The notes beneath the pieces were generated by a model. It saw only the letters and a list, made by a program, of their open reading frames with translations. It was not told the origin of the DNA and did no database searches. Positions 54,067 through 63,852 of a stretch of 64,000 nt of DNA are shown in pieces (the first letter of the stretch is position 1; every line of letters starts with the position of its first letter). Origin of the DNA: Piezodorus guildinii (lineage: Eukaryota; Arthropoda; Insecta; Hemiptera; Pentatomidae); assembly GCA_023052935.1 (NCBI GenBank), contig CM041298.1, forward strand, positions 58,212,217 to 58,276,216. Direction: 5' to 3'. The position numbers were made by a program, and so were the translations under genes.

Positions 54067-54450
54067 AAATCTGGTGCGGGAAACACACGACTTTCACTTA
54101 CCTAGGTTGTTAAAAGCAATACAAGGATTTTTAAAACAGTTAGAGATAAAAAATGTAAAATCAGAATTTACTTTGAGCTTCAATAGAAAAGTGTTGTTTT
54201 TTTAAATCGATTATATTATTATATAAATAATCAATTAGTTTTATTGGCTTTTCATCACTCTTTAACTTTTACAAGCTCGTGTATTAAATAATATTTTTTC
54301 TAAAATCTTTAGCTTCCCAGCAGTATATTATACATGCATATTACTGTTCTTATGTTCGAAATAAAAGAAATGCATTAAAAAAATATGTTTTCAGTTTTTA
54401 CCTTTAGTTGGATTTCGAATGCGTTAAACTTATATATTTACCTGTTTTTT
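54067..54450 (-). mobile_element. HINE-A (minus), first half of interrupted copy
   Basis: Begins ATCTGGTGCGGGAAACACAC, GACTTTCACTTACCTAGG and runs through GCTTCCCAGCAGTATATTAT to ATATATTTACCTGTTTTTT, where a plus-oriented copy is inserted. Confidence 0.85.
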
Positions 54451-55298
54451 ACTTTTACTTACTATATATAGTAAGGGAAAGTATTGCGATCGTTAAAATT
54501 TTCGAATTCCAGTTTTCAACGGAAATACACGTTTTAGGGTCTCCTGAGTCCACATAACCAAGTCCCGCAAAAAGGTCTGTGTGTGTGTGTGTGTGTGTGC
54601 GGTAACTCCCGGGCGGAAACAAAAAGTCCTATGAAATTTCATATTTGAGACAAATATACGCCCAAGACGTTACAAAACCTTTTTCATCAAAATGAGCATA
54701 CCAGATTATACCATGAATTTTGCACTTTTTTTCGATTTTCTCCAAACTTTTCTCTCGCTACGTCAATGTAAAATTTAATAGGCTTTAACATTATGTAGAT
54801 TTTATTCTGATTAAAATAGTTTTATTTGGATAAAAATGGTCTGACAGGGCTTAAATACCGATATTTTAAATTTTCTTCCACTAAAGTACCTTTAATTTTG
54901 TTGATTCTATAAAATAACTATATAGAACCTCTTTACTACTGATCAAAAAAAGGTAAATATGCAAGTTGAGCAAATTTGAAAAGCAACTAAAGAAGAAAAC
55001 TGAAAACAAATTTTTTAAATTCAATTTATTGTTTTTGTAAGATATACCGTTGGAAAGCTAATGATTTTAGAAAAATTATTGTCGCATACACAAACTTTTG
55101 AAAATTAACAGAGAGTGATAAAAACCTGATGAAACTAAGCGATTATCGATTTTTTAATAAAACACATGTTTCTATATAAATTCCATTTAATTAATTCTTT
55201 AATGGTTCCACTAATTTTTATCTCTTAATGTATTTGAAAATTCTTTAATCAATTTTACAAACGGAGGTAAGTGAAAGTCGTGTGCTGCCCGCACCAGA
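54451..55298 (+). mobile_element. HINE-A (plus), complete, nested in another HINE-A
   Basis: Inserted in a minus-oriented copy. It begins ACTTTTACTTAC, loop TATATATA, GTAAGGGAAAGT, so the 5' end folds into a 12-bp hairpin with two mispairs (one G-T-type). It ends GGTAAGTGAAAGTCG, TGTGCTGCCCGCACCAGA. Six T lie on each side (54445-54450, 55299-55304). The 848-bp interior is non-coding and includes a TG run. It defines the family ends precisely. Confidence 0.9.
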
Positions 55299-55304
55299 TT
55301 TTTT

Positions 55305-55768
55305 ATCAATGGTAACAAGATGATATGGTTATTTTTATAGAATCTATAAAATTAAACGTAGTGTAGAGGAAGATAATTTAAAATATGGGCATTTAAGCCC
55401 TGTCAAACTATTTCGTTCAGAATGAAACCTAAATGATATTAAAGCCCATTAAATTGTTTATCAATATATATCAAATCATTTCAGCCGGTTTTGAGAAAAT
55501 CGTAAAAAGGTTCAAAATGCCAAGTATAAAGTGTCTCTTCTGGTAAGCTGATTTTAATGAAAAAGTTTCTTTAACATCAAGGGCATGTAGTTTTCTCAAA
55601 TATGAAATTTCAGTTCCATACGACTTATGGTTTTTGCGCTGGAGTTACCGCACTTTGACCTTTTTTCGGAACTTGGTCATTTGGAGTCAGGGGACCCTAA
55701 AACCGTTGAAAATTGGAATTCTAACATTTTTCTTACTAAATATTTCATATATAGGTAAGTGAAAGTAA
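55305..55768 (-). mobile_element. HINE-A (minus), second half of interrupted copy
   Basis: Resumes ATCAATGGTAACAAGATGAT, TTAAGCCCTGTCAAACTATT, GGTTCAAAATGCCAAGTATA, GACCCTAAAACCGTTG, and ends TTTCATATATAGGTAAGTG with AAAGTAAAAA. Together with 54067-54450 it makes a complete element. Confidence 0.85.
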
Positions 55769-55775
55769 AAAATAA

Positions 55776-56090
55776 AAACCTGTATCTCTAAAACCAATGA
55801 AGGTCCATGGACTCAGTACGTATAGAGATTCTTGTTCCAGGACCAACGGCTGTGCAATGAGGTGATTAGACAGAGATCACGCTCGGCCACCATTTTTTTC
55901 TCTTTTTTTGGTTCCCACTTTATAGAGGCTGAATGGGTCTCAGGAGGGCCCACTGCTCCACCATTGTCTGAAATAACAGAATAGATAATATTCTGCCATG
56001 GCCAGTATATTATACGAACCTAAAATCTGAACAACATTAGAGTAGTGTTTTTTCCATTAGGTCACACCGCTCCCTTACCTATTGATACAT
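55776..56090 (-). mobile_element. SINE family 3
   Basis: CCTGTATCTCTAAAACCAAT, AAGGTCCATGGACTCAGTAC, TGTGCAATGAGGTGATTAGA, GGTTCCCACTTTATAGAGG, AACAGAATAGATAATATTCT and a diverged head at the right (CCATTAGGTCACACCGC). Confidence 0.6.
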
Positions 56091-56664
56091 TTATAAAGAC
56101 TTGATACCTTGATAAATACATGTTGTTAAATTAATAAAGATGTATAGATAATAAAATAATTAATCGATAAATAATAAGTTTTATACATGCATTTTTTTGA
56201 TTACTATCTTATCCCTAATTATAAATAACAAAATCAATGCGGATGTAATTTGAGTGATTATTTTATTTACCTATCCAGGTATCATCATTGGCTAAGTTTG
56301 ATGTGGTTCAGAAATGCTGATTAACCTAATGTAACCCTTCAATGTCGAAAGTAGGTCTGAGTACTAGCCCTTAACATGCCAACCCTAACAAGCCACATTT
56401 CTTGATTGTATTAAATTGTAATGGTATGTAATTTGTTTATGAAAATGTCTTTCTTTAAAATATTCCGGAAAATCAATGAATAAAGGGTTGACTTTAAAAA
56501 TGACATAACATTTTAAGCATATTTAATCTGATATCTTTCTGCATAGCATAGATGAATTATATCGATAATAGTTGCATATATTTAATAAATAAACAGTTGT
56601 AAATTTGTATTGGCTCTAACATCTAAAATATAACTTAGCTCTATTATGGAAAAAAACGAAAAAA
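56091..56664. other. unassigned AT-rich DNA
   Basis: No gene or repeat recognised. Confidence 0.4.
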
Positions 56665-56790
56665 AAAAAACTATTGTTGGTAACACGCGACTTTTACTTA
56701 CCTCGGTAGATCAAATCAATTTAAGAAAAATGAAATAAACTTAGATTTAAACAAAAAATTAGGAATTATAGTCAGTTTCGTTGATAACAT
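56665..56790 (-). mobile_element. HINE-A 3' end fragment (minus)
   Basis: TTGTTGGTAACACGCGACTT, TTACTTACCTCGGTAGATC and TTAAGAAAAATGAAATAAAC. Confidence 0.65.
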
Positions 56791-56799
56791 ATGTTTTTT

Positions 56800-57420
56800 G
56801 GTTCATTATTTTTAATAATGAACCTTTGTAATCGACTAAAAAATAATAACCCCTCAAATTTGAGGGCTTGCGTTTCAAGATGCGTAGAACCCGAATAACA
56901 AATAAAAATCCGTTTGTCCGCCTTACACCCTCCGTGGCATTTCTTCAAAACTACAGGACGATTTTTTTTTTTTAATTTGCCACATAAATACTAGGGCATG
57001 CAACGATGATCCTAACTCCTAGACGTTGATATCAACTGGTTATATTTAAAATGGCAGCAGACTAAAAGTGATTTAATTAAATAACTCAGTTATTTTTGAA
57101 GATAGAGAAACAAAAAAAAAAAAGAAAAAATCTAAATCTTGCCCATATACACGCCTATAACTCAGTTATTTTTGAAGATGGGTGAAAAACTTTATTAGTG
57201 TTTTTTAACCAAAAAACCGCGATTAATTATGAAAAATAAAAGAAAAAAATTGAAATTTTATCCATAAATACGCCCGTTACTCAGTTAATTTTGAAAATAG
57301 AGAAAAATATGTATAGAGTTTTAGAATCAGTAAAGTGCCATAATAATAAAAAAATAAATAAATAAATAAAAATCTATATGTATATTCAAGTAAAAAAATT
57401 GTAATAGAAATAATTCCACA
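56800..57420 (+). repeat. Repeat B, longest copy
   Basis: Opens with an 11-bp inverted repeat, GGTTCATTATT (56800-56810) and AATAATGAACC (56814-56824), followed by the palindrome CCTCAAATTTGAGG. Further in, an AACTCAGTTATTTTTGAAGA unit recurs at about 57082, 57159 and 57279, so the interior is a diverged tandem array. No coding capacity. The hairpin and inner palindrome also occur, diverged, at 6755-6840. Confidence 0.65.
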
Positions 57421-57849
57421 AAAATCGGTTATCACTGAAGATGGAGAAGAATCGAAAAGATTATGAGATCAAGACAACGCGATGAACAAAAGAAGAAGAA
57501 AAAAAATCATCTTATATGGTAAAGCCACAACTTACAAGAGATGTGATTAACTGATAACTTGGTTATTATTGATGATAAATAAAAAACATAAGATGTTCTG
57601 GAATCGAGAAATTTTATTTGAATGAAAATCGAAAGAAAAGAAAAGGGAATGCAGAGTGAAAAAAATAAACCATTAGCTTAAGTTATTGTTTTTGTTAGTA
57701 GGAATAATTTCTATTGAATTTTAATATTAATTATGAAATATATTTTATAAGAAATGGTTAGCCAAGTTTTATTTTTACTTAATAATTATTTCATCATCAC
57801 TTATATATAATAATGGCACGATCTTCTTTATTTAATAATATTTTAATAT
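57421..57849. other. AT-rich DNA, no gene seen
   Basis: No signal recognised. Confidence 0.4.
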
Positions 57850-58080
57850 GAAAAGATGATATAAAGAATGTAGAGTGTATCCTTCTGTAATCCTTGTAAA
57901 AGGTAGAGCTGACTCCTTGTTTAAAGGGCAACTTCTATTGTGATGAGTAAGGGGAATATCAGGTGTGCAACATAGAAGGGGGCTTGAAACGAGACCCTGA
58001 GGTACTCCAACTCCAACGAAGGAGGGGAGTGCGTAATTCCGTAACATAACTCCTACAGAGGAACCGAAACCCTGAACCAT
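57850..58080 (-). pseudogene. small LINE reverse-transcriptase palm fragment
   Basis: The minus frame reads PSFVGVGVPQGLVSSPLLCC then TPDIPLTHHNRS. This is the conserved RT 'AGVPQGSVLSPxLF' block and the region leading to the catalytic acids, which are lost. Only this short part of the gene remains. Confidence 0.65.
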
Positions 58081-58747
58081 AAAAATGATATGAATTTGAA
58101 ATAGAAACTATTTTTGATATTGACAAGAAAACGGTCCCATCTCAGCTTCACGACTTAGGATGATTTTTTTCTAGATGGAAATAGACAAAATATTACTATG
58201 TGCAAAAGATAAGACTTCCCAGACATTTATTGTAACCATTTTAATTTTAGAGGCTCGTAGTTATATTGAGATTTGAGACTAATAAGAGTAAATGTAGGTT
58301 TTTTAATGTAGTTATTTTATTAATTCGTATGTTAAACGCATTAAATTTTAAGAGATGGGACAATTTTGATATTCGACTTTGTTCTGTTCTCCATAACTCT
58401 ATTCCATATTCCCGGTCTTTGAAGGGTGACTATGCAGACTGGTGGGAATGGTCTTTTTCTCTACTCCTAGCCAGTCATTCTCTTTTTCCAGGTAATTTGC
58501 AGGTCAGTTACCCTGTTTTGTCACCCGCAATGCGAATTTTTCTTAGTATTCTTCAAGGAAGGATAAAGTCCTGAAATCCGAGAATTCATAGTGTTTGTCG
58601 TAGTATAATGGAAAACTTCCGAAATCGAAAATTCGTCAACTCTACATACTTTACATAAAGTGCCTTTCGCTCTATTCAACAGATTTGAAATGTTTAACGC
58701 GACTTACCATCTGAAATCAGTTCGTTGAAGTCAGGAGATCCTTCTGT
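58081..58747 (+). other. unassigned DNA with a 102-codon open frame
   Basis: The frame at 58266-58574 has a varied composition including five Trp/Cys-rich positions (DYADWWEWSFSLLLASHS). I recognise no family. It may be chance or an old coding piece. Confidence 0.25.
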
Positions 58748-59040
58748 GATCTATTGATTTTTTTAAATATATTTTTTATTGAAAATTACAACTGTGTATC
58801 AAGTAATACATCAAGTAAATACATTGCTAAAAGATAGTGTACATGGAAACATGAAGAGAAACTGCCCATTGGTAGCACTCTAGAAGTCAATCTAAACAAG
58901 AAGGTTTCGAGGCCATCTTCTCTTGAGACGCCTCGGTGGATTATCAGGAATTGAAGAGGAAGCAAGGATTAAAACTAGTAGATTAGAGTGGGAATAGAGT
59001 TTGCCGTGGAAGGAATGATAACTGGTACGGGCTGAGTTAA
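58748..59040 (-). pseudogene. Jockey-clade LINE 3' end
   Basis: A plus-strand T-rich junction (TTTTTTATTGAAAATTACAA) marks the tail reversed. Then AAACTGCCCATTGGTAGCAC (3' UTR) and TTTCGAGGCCATCTTCTC, TTGAGACGCCTCGGTGGATT (for the RRLKRRWPRDL end). It matches 38080-38310 reversed. Confidence 0.75.
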
Positions 59041-59619
59041 TGCAATTTTGAATCAGTTACATCCCTGATGTCCGTCTTGACAAGCTTTTATCCATGATGG
59101 TAATCCCTCAATTGAAGTAACAAGTCTATAGTTTTAAATCAATGATCAAAATTCCAAAAATGATTCTCAGGCCCCAGATCTCATAACTTAAAACGTTAGC
59201 TACTAGCATCTTTACATTAATTTTGAATGTTTACTAATGCTACACTTTTTTTGAGGGTGCTAGGTACAAAATTCATTAAATCATTTAGATTTCCTATGTC
59301 CTTTGTTTGACTCTCCAGATTTATTTCGTAAGGTTCGAGGTCAGTTAACTCATAAGAGTGAAAAAAAAAAACATTTCTCCATAGATTGTTAAATTTTATC
59401 AAGCTTATTTAAAGATTACAATTAAAATCAAGGAAAGATCCGCAGACGATGTTCGAAGGGTACGCGATATTTTAATGGAAAATTATTTATAATTATCTTA
59501 ACGTAAAACATTTGTGAAGCCTTTAATAAGAACCAACCTTTCTACTTGGATAAATTTAATATTCTACGTGATACGATTGCTTGTGTTTACTGACAGGTTA
59601 CTGTTTACTGGTACTGAAC
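59041..59619. other. unassigned AT-rich DNA
   Basis: No gene or repeat recognised. Confidence 0.4.
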
Positions 59620-60410
59620 AATCACAACCTTAATAATAATAATAATAATAGGCTTACCGAACCCGAAGGTTCGATGCCGATACCACCAAACTTCGCCTGC
59701 ATAGACTCGTCCGATGTTCACCGGTCAAGCCCAAGCCCCCGAGATCAGCCTTAATGCAATCCTCCCATCGACGCTTCGGCCTACCCTTCGGACGCCTACC
59801 AGTCGGTTCAGCGAATACCAACTTTCTCGGAATCCGTTCCTCACTAAGCCCAACAACTTTACGCGCCCATTTGAGTCTCCGCGATGTTATCAACTCAATT
59901 ATATTCACAGGGTACAAACTCCGCAATTCCGCGTTGTGCAACCTTCTAAACTCCCCAGTGGCCTCATCTCTCTTCGGACCAAATATTTTACGCAGTACCT
60001 TATTCTCGAAAACCTTAAGCCGTTGTTCATCCTTCAAAGTAAGCGGCCACGTTTCGCATCCGTAAAGAACCGTTGGAAGAATAATAGTTTTATAAATTCT
60101 AACCTTTAAGTTTTTAGATAGAATTCGCGAGCTAAGTAATTTAGCAACTGAATAATAACACGCATTTCCCACCTTTAACCGGGACTTTATTTCTTCCTGG
60201 ATTTCATTTTTTCTTGTTATCATTGAACCTAAATACTTGAATTTCTCTACGTGTTCAAAAGTATGACCTGAAATATTAATATCATCAAGATCGCCACCAT
60301 TTCTGCAACTAATCATATATTTCGTCTTATCGGTATTTAATTCGAGACCTATTTGTTTACCGGTTTTTATTAACACACTTGTATTCAGCTGTGTGAAATC
60401 ACAACCTTAA
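59620..60410 (-). mobile_element. young 5'-truncated RTE-like LINE with perfect 14-bp TSD
   Basis: AATCACAACCTTAA at 59620-59633 and 60397-60410. The insert (59634-60396) ends, on the minus strand, in a (TTA)n-type tail a few bases after the stop codon. The coding part is fully open, so the insertion is recent. Confidence 0.93.
59654..60396 (-). CDS. LINE reverse-transcriptase C-terminal fragment (RTE-like), open
   Basis: The frame is open from the insertion junction through about 247 codons to a stop at 59654. The visible blocks lie after the catalytic palm: QIGLELNTDKTKYM, FKYLGSMITRKNEIQEEIKS, RIYKTIILPTVLYGCETW, LRKIFGPKRDEATGEFRRLH, RRLKWARKV and RRPKGRPKRRWEDCIKADL. This is the thumb and C-terminus of the widespread insect LINE reverse transcriptase with a 'GPKRDExTGExRRLHNxEL' block. 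No native start exists because of 5' truncation, and catalytic residues are absent. The decayed pieces at 641-1400 and 53290-54019 belong to a similar type. Confidence 0.85.
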
Positions 60411-60470
60411 CATTTCTAAAATAATGAGCTTAAAGAACAGATGTATCGCAGAAGATAATTAACAATATTT

Positions 60471-60791
60471 AGGTTATTTTTATGGGGAGCCCGTGGCTGA
60501 GTGGCTAGCGCACTAGTCTCTTACACTAAACGTTGTGAGTTCGAATCCCAGTCTCAGAGGGTCTTATTCAAGGATTTAATAAATGGGGATTCCCTCACAG
60601 CCTGTCCTCGTTTATATGAGACCCGTCAGCCAAATGGTGGCCACTCACAAAATTAGGCGTAGGGAGTGATGACCCTAACCTATAAAATAATCAAGAAACG
60701 TTAGTGTAATCTCCCAGGAGGTTACACGGCGAGGCCAAGGGCCTACACGGCCTGTCGCGCCACTGGAAGAAGAAGAAAAGGTTATTTTTAT
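60471..60791 (+). mobile_element. tRNA-derived SINE family 2 with perfect 13-bp TSD
   Basis: AGGTTATTTTTAT at 60471-60483 and 60779-60791 flanks 295 bp. The head has A box TGGCTGAGTGG (60494-60504) and B box GAGTTCGAATCCC (60537-60549), typical of a Pol III promoter from a tRNA with a long A-box loop (Leu/Ser-like). The body includes CAGCCTGTCCTCGTTTATAT and GTAATCTCCCAGGAGGTTAC, and the tail is GGAAGAAGAAGAAAAG. Confidence 0.9.
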
Positions 60792-60965
60792 TTACTTAAG
60801 GTCAATTTATGCTACTGTAGCAATCGGACGATATTAAAATATAAGGCCTAAATTTTGTTTATCCAGGTTTTACCAGAATGGGAATCTTAAAGGAGTACCT
60901 GACTTAGCAAGGCTCTGGATTACCCTGAATGACAGTATAACGAAGGATTACGGTGTACGTGATAC
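60792..60965 (-). mobile_element. SINE family 1, old partial copy
   Basis: GGTCAATTTATGCTACTGTA, GCAATCGGACGATATTAAAA, TTATCCAGGTTTTACCAGAA and AGGAGTACCTGACTTAGC. SINE-2 landed at its left edge. Confidence 0.65.
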
Positions 60966-61239
60966 GGTATAGTCCTTAAAAATCTAAATATATATATAAT
61001 ATTTAGGATTTGTAGGATGGAAATGAATGTATGAAGGGGACTGCGAAAACTATTTGTTTGGAATCACTGCGCCAGAGTATCGCCTTTCGCGTAAATTATA
61101 AAGGGCCTAGATGAATAAGCATGTGAAATCTGCCCCTGCGTGTATTAGAACCAAATTTATACCTTTGAGTCATACCTATGAGAAACAACCTTACGCCCCT
61201 TAATCCTAATGGGAGGGAAGTTATGAAATACAAAAAAAA
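60966..61239. other. unassigned DNA
   Basis: No signal recognised. Confidence 0.35.
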
Positions 61240-61727
61240 AATTGTGTTCTCCTAAACAGCTCAACCGATTTTCACGAGAAAAAAAATATATACGTTATGG
61301 ATTTTACAAATAGGTTTCAACAAATATTTTTTTTATTTTTTTTTCCACGAAAATGTTGATCAAATAATTTTTTTGAATTTTTCAAAAAAATATTTTCTGG
61401 TTATGATGGTTTGATACACCTCCAATTTTTCGCTACTTTATTTCATTGGAGGGTCCTCCATAACATTTTTTTTTTTTCGATTTTATCGCAAGTGTACCCC
61501 ATGGTGAAAAATTAAAAAAAAACAATTTTTCTCCTGAACGGATCAACCGACTTTCACGAAAAAATATATGTTAATGGTTTTCTATAAGAGTTTCAAAAAA
61601 CATTTTTTTAAGTTTTTTATTTCAAAAACGTGAGTCAAAATTTTAATTTTTCAAAAATAATTTTTAAATTATGTTGGATTGGTACACCAACAATTTTTTG
61701 CTAATTTTATTCATTGGAGGTTCCTGC

Positions 61728-61805
<78 letters not shown>

Positions 61806-61840
61806 CAAGTTGATCTAAAATGTACCCAATCGTGAAAACA
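61240..61840 (+). repeat. diverged tandem duplication with (AT)n run
   Basis: Two successive units of about 280 bp share TCTCCTAAACAGCTCAACCG / TCTCCTGAACGGATCAACCG, TTTCATTGGAGGGTCCTCC / TTCATTGGAGGTTCCTGC, and GTACCCCATGGTGAAAA / GTACCCAATCGTGAAAA. The second unit contains an AT run of about 75 bp (61729-61801). No coding capacity. Confidence 0.75.
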
Positions 61841-62649
61841 AAAAAAAACAGCATTTTTTCACAGCTCTCTGAGTCACGCATGAAGAGTAGAGAGCTGTAG
61901 GATCGTAATGTCATTAGATATTACTTACACACTATGCACATACATACTATTTATTATACCTATTATTATAAATATATTATATTGGATGGAATATTTTTTT
62001 TATTTATTTAATTTTTTTCACTTGGATAACTACTACAAAGCACTATATGCTATATTTACATAAAACGTAACTACAAAGATTTTTTTAATATACATTTTTT
62101 CATATTATTATATATTAATCTACAAAGCTATGACGTCAGAGGCATGGAATTTTCAAGAAAAAAAAACACTATCTTCGTTTACCAGTGGAACTATTCCGTT
62201 TTTTACGAAAATTAAAAATTATTTATTCTTTAAATATTGCATGTCTATCTAAATATCCTGAAGTAGCGAAAAATACTAGGCCCTTTTTCTTAATGATAAC
62301 CCGTGTCCCGCCATTATACTCTTCAGAGGTTTCTGAAATATTCAGAAATGGCAGCTTCATAGAACCTCATTTAGTTTGAGTAGTGGTGGAATAGAAGCAG
62401 GCTCTATGAGAAGGTCGCAGACAGAGCGATAGGGATAAAATCATTACTAGCTTGAATCTCGGCGGCCGGCAAACGCGGTAGACAACTAGGCGCCTTTGGC
62501 TTCGCGCCATCACTACTCCACGGTCGGAGTCGTGTCAAAGCACACAGGATAGAACACCCATTTTTATGAGTCATGCCTATTAGAACAGTTAAAATAGTTT
62601 AAAACAGGCAAAAACCCGAACATCCAAAAAAAAAAAAAAATAAAATAAA
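61841..62649. other. unassigned DNA with a small GC-rich inverted-repeat element
   Basis: Mostly AT-rich. At 62378-62519 a GC-richer 142-bp segment is bordered by inverted GAGTAGTGGTGG and CCATCACTACTC (one mismatch), possibly a MITE. No gene seen. Confidence 0.45.
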
Positions 62650-62654
62650 ATAAA

Positions 62655-62763
62655 AATAAAACGCTGCAAATTATTACACCATGGTTTATTATTTCCAAAT
62701 AACAATATCAGGTTATAACCAGTTTATATAGCTGTAGCTGAAAAGTGCGATAATTAGGGGACA
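62655..62763 (-). repeat. Repeat B fragment
   Basis: AAACGCTGCAAATTATTACA, TATTTCCAAATAACAATATC, GGTTATAACCAGTTTATATA. Confidence 0.6.
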
Positions 62764-62960
62764 AATCTGGTGCGGGCAACTCACGACTTTCACTTTCCTC
62801 AGTTTTCAAAATTGATTAAAGAATTTTAAAGTACAGTTAGAGATAAAAAAAAATCTGGTGCTGACAAAACACGATTTTGAATTACCTCGACTGTTAAAAC
62901 AATTTAAAAACTATTAAATATACTTCAATTTGAAAAATATTATAAGTTGATTTTTAAAAA
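62764..62960 (-). mobile_element. two stacked HINE-A 3' end fragments (minus)
   Basis: The 3' terminus appears at 62767 (CTGGTGCGGGCAACTCACGA) and again at 62854 (CTGGTGCTGACAAAACACGA), each followed by a short piece of element before the next copy starts. Confidence 0.7.
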
Positions 62961-63852
62961 ATCTGGTGCGGGCAACACATGACTTTCACTTACCTCGATT
63001 TGTAAAATAAATGAAAGAATTTTCAAATACAGTTAGAGATAAAAATACGTGAAACTATTTAGGAATTAATTAAATTTAATTTATATAGAAACATGTGTTT
63101 TATTAAAAAATCTTTTATTTTATTATCTAAAATAATCAGTTAGTTTTATGTTCATTTTATCACTCTCTATTAACTTTTAAAAGCTTGTGTATGAGATAAT
63201 ATTTTTTCTAAAATCTTTAGCTTTCCAACGGTATATCATACATGTATATTACTGCTCTTATGTTCAAAAACGAAAAATTGCATTAAAAAAAATATTTTTT
63301 CTGTTTTCTCCTTTAGTTGGGTTTCGAATTTATTCAATTTATATATTTACCTGTTTTTCATCAGCGTTAACAAGATAATCTAGTTATTATTATTGAATCT
63401 ATAAAATTAAAGGTACTTTAGGGGAAGAAAATTTAAAATATCGGCATTTAAGCCCTGTCAGACCATTTTTATCTAAATAAAACCTACATGATATTGAAGC
63501 CCATTAAATTTTACATCGATATAACGAGTTTAATCAAACTCGTCGGAACCGTTTTTGAGAAAATCGAAAAAAGGTGCAAAATGCATGGTATAAAGTGCCT
63601 CTTCTGATAAGCTCATTTTGATGAAAAAAGTTTTGTCACGTCTCGGGCGTATACTTGTCTTAAATATGAAATTACAGTTTCATAGGACTTACTATTTCCG
63701 CCCGGGAGTTACCACACACACACAGACCTTTTCGCGGGACTTGGTTATTTGGACTCAGGGGACCCTAAAACGTGTATTTCCGTTGAAAACTGGAATTCGA
63801 AAATTTTCACGATCGCAATACTTCCCCTTACTAATATAGTAAGTAAAAGTAA
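62961..63852 (-). mobile_element. HINE-A, complete (minus)
   Basis: Runs from CTGGTGCGGGCAACACATGA to CTTCCCCTTACTAATATAG, TAAGTAAAAGTAAAAA, with all family blocks in order (GAAACATGTGTTTTATTA, CTTTCCAACGGTATATCATA, TAAGCCCTGTCAGACCATTT, GGTGCAAAATGCATGGTATA, GCGGGACTTGGTTATTTGGA). The 5' hairpin is intact. No coding capacity. Confidence 0.85.

Noticed and set aside
54451..55298. HINE-A as a canonical Helitron
   Set aside because: The ends are not 5'-TC / CTRR-3' and the target is a T run rather than A-T. The inverted-repeat layout favours the Helentron/Helitron2 type.
54451..55298. HINE-A as an ordinary TIR transposon (MITE)
   Set aside because: The inverted motif is terminal at one end but about 20 bp internal at the other, and no fixed non-T TSD was seen.
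59714..60109. Plus-strand frames of 103-131 codons
   Set aside because: They are antisense to the intact LINE RT fragment and resemble nothing.
60484..60560. Possible functional tRNA gene
   Set aside because: A and B boxes are good, but no acceptor-stem pairing closes around them and a TSD-flanked SINE body follows. The same holds for 25901-25975.
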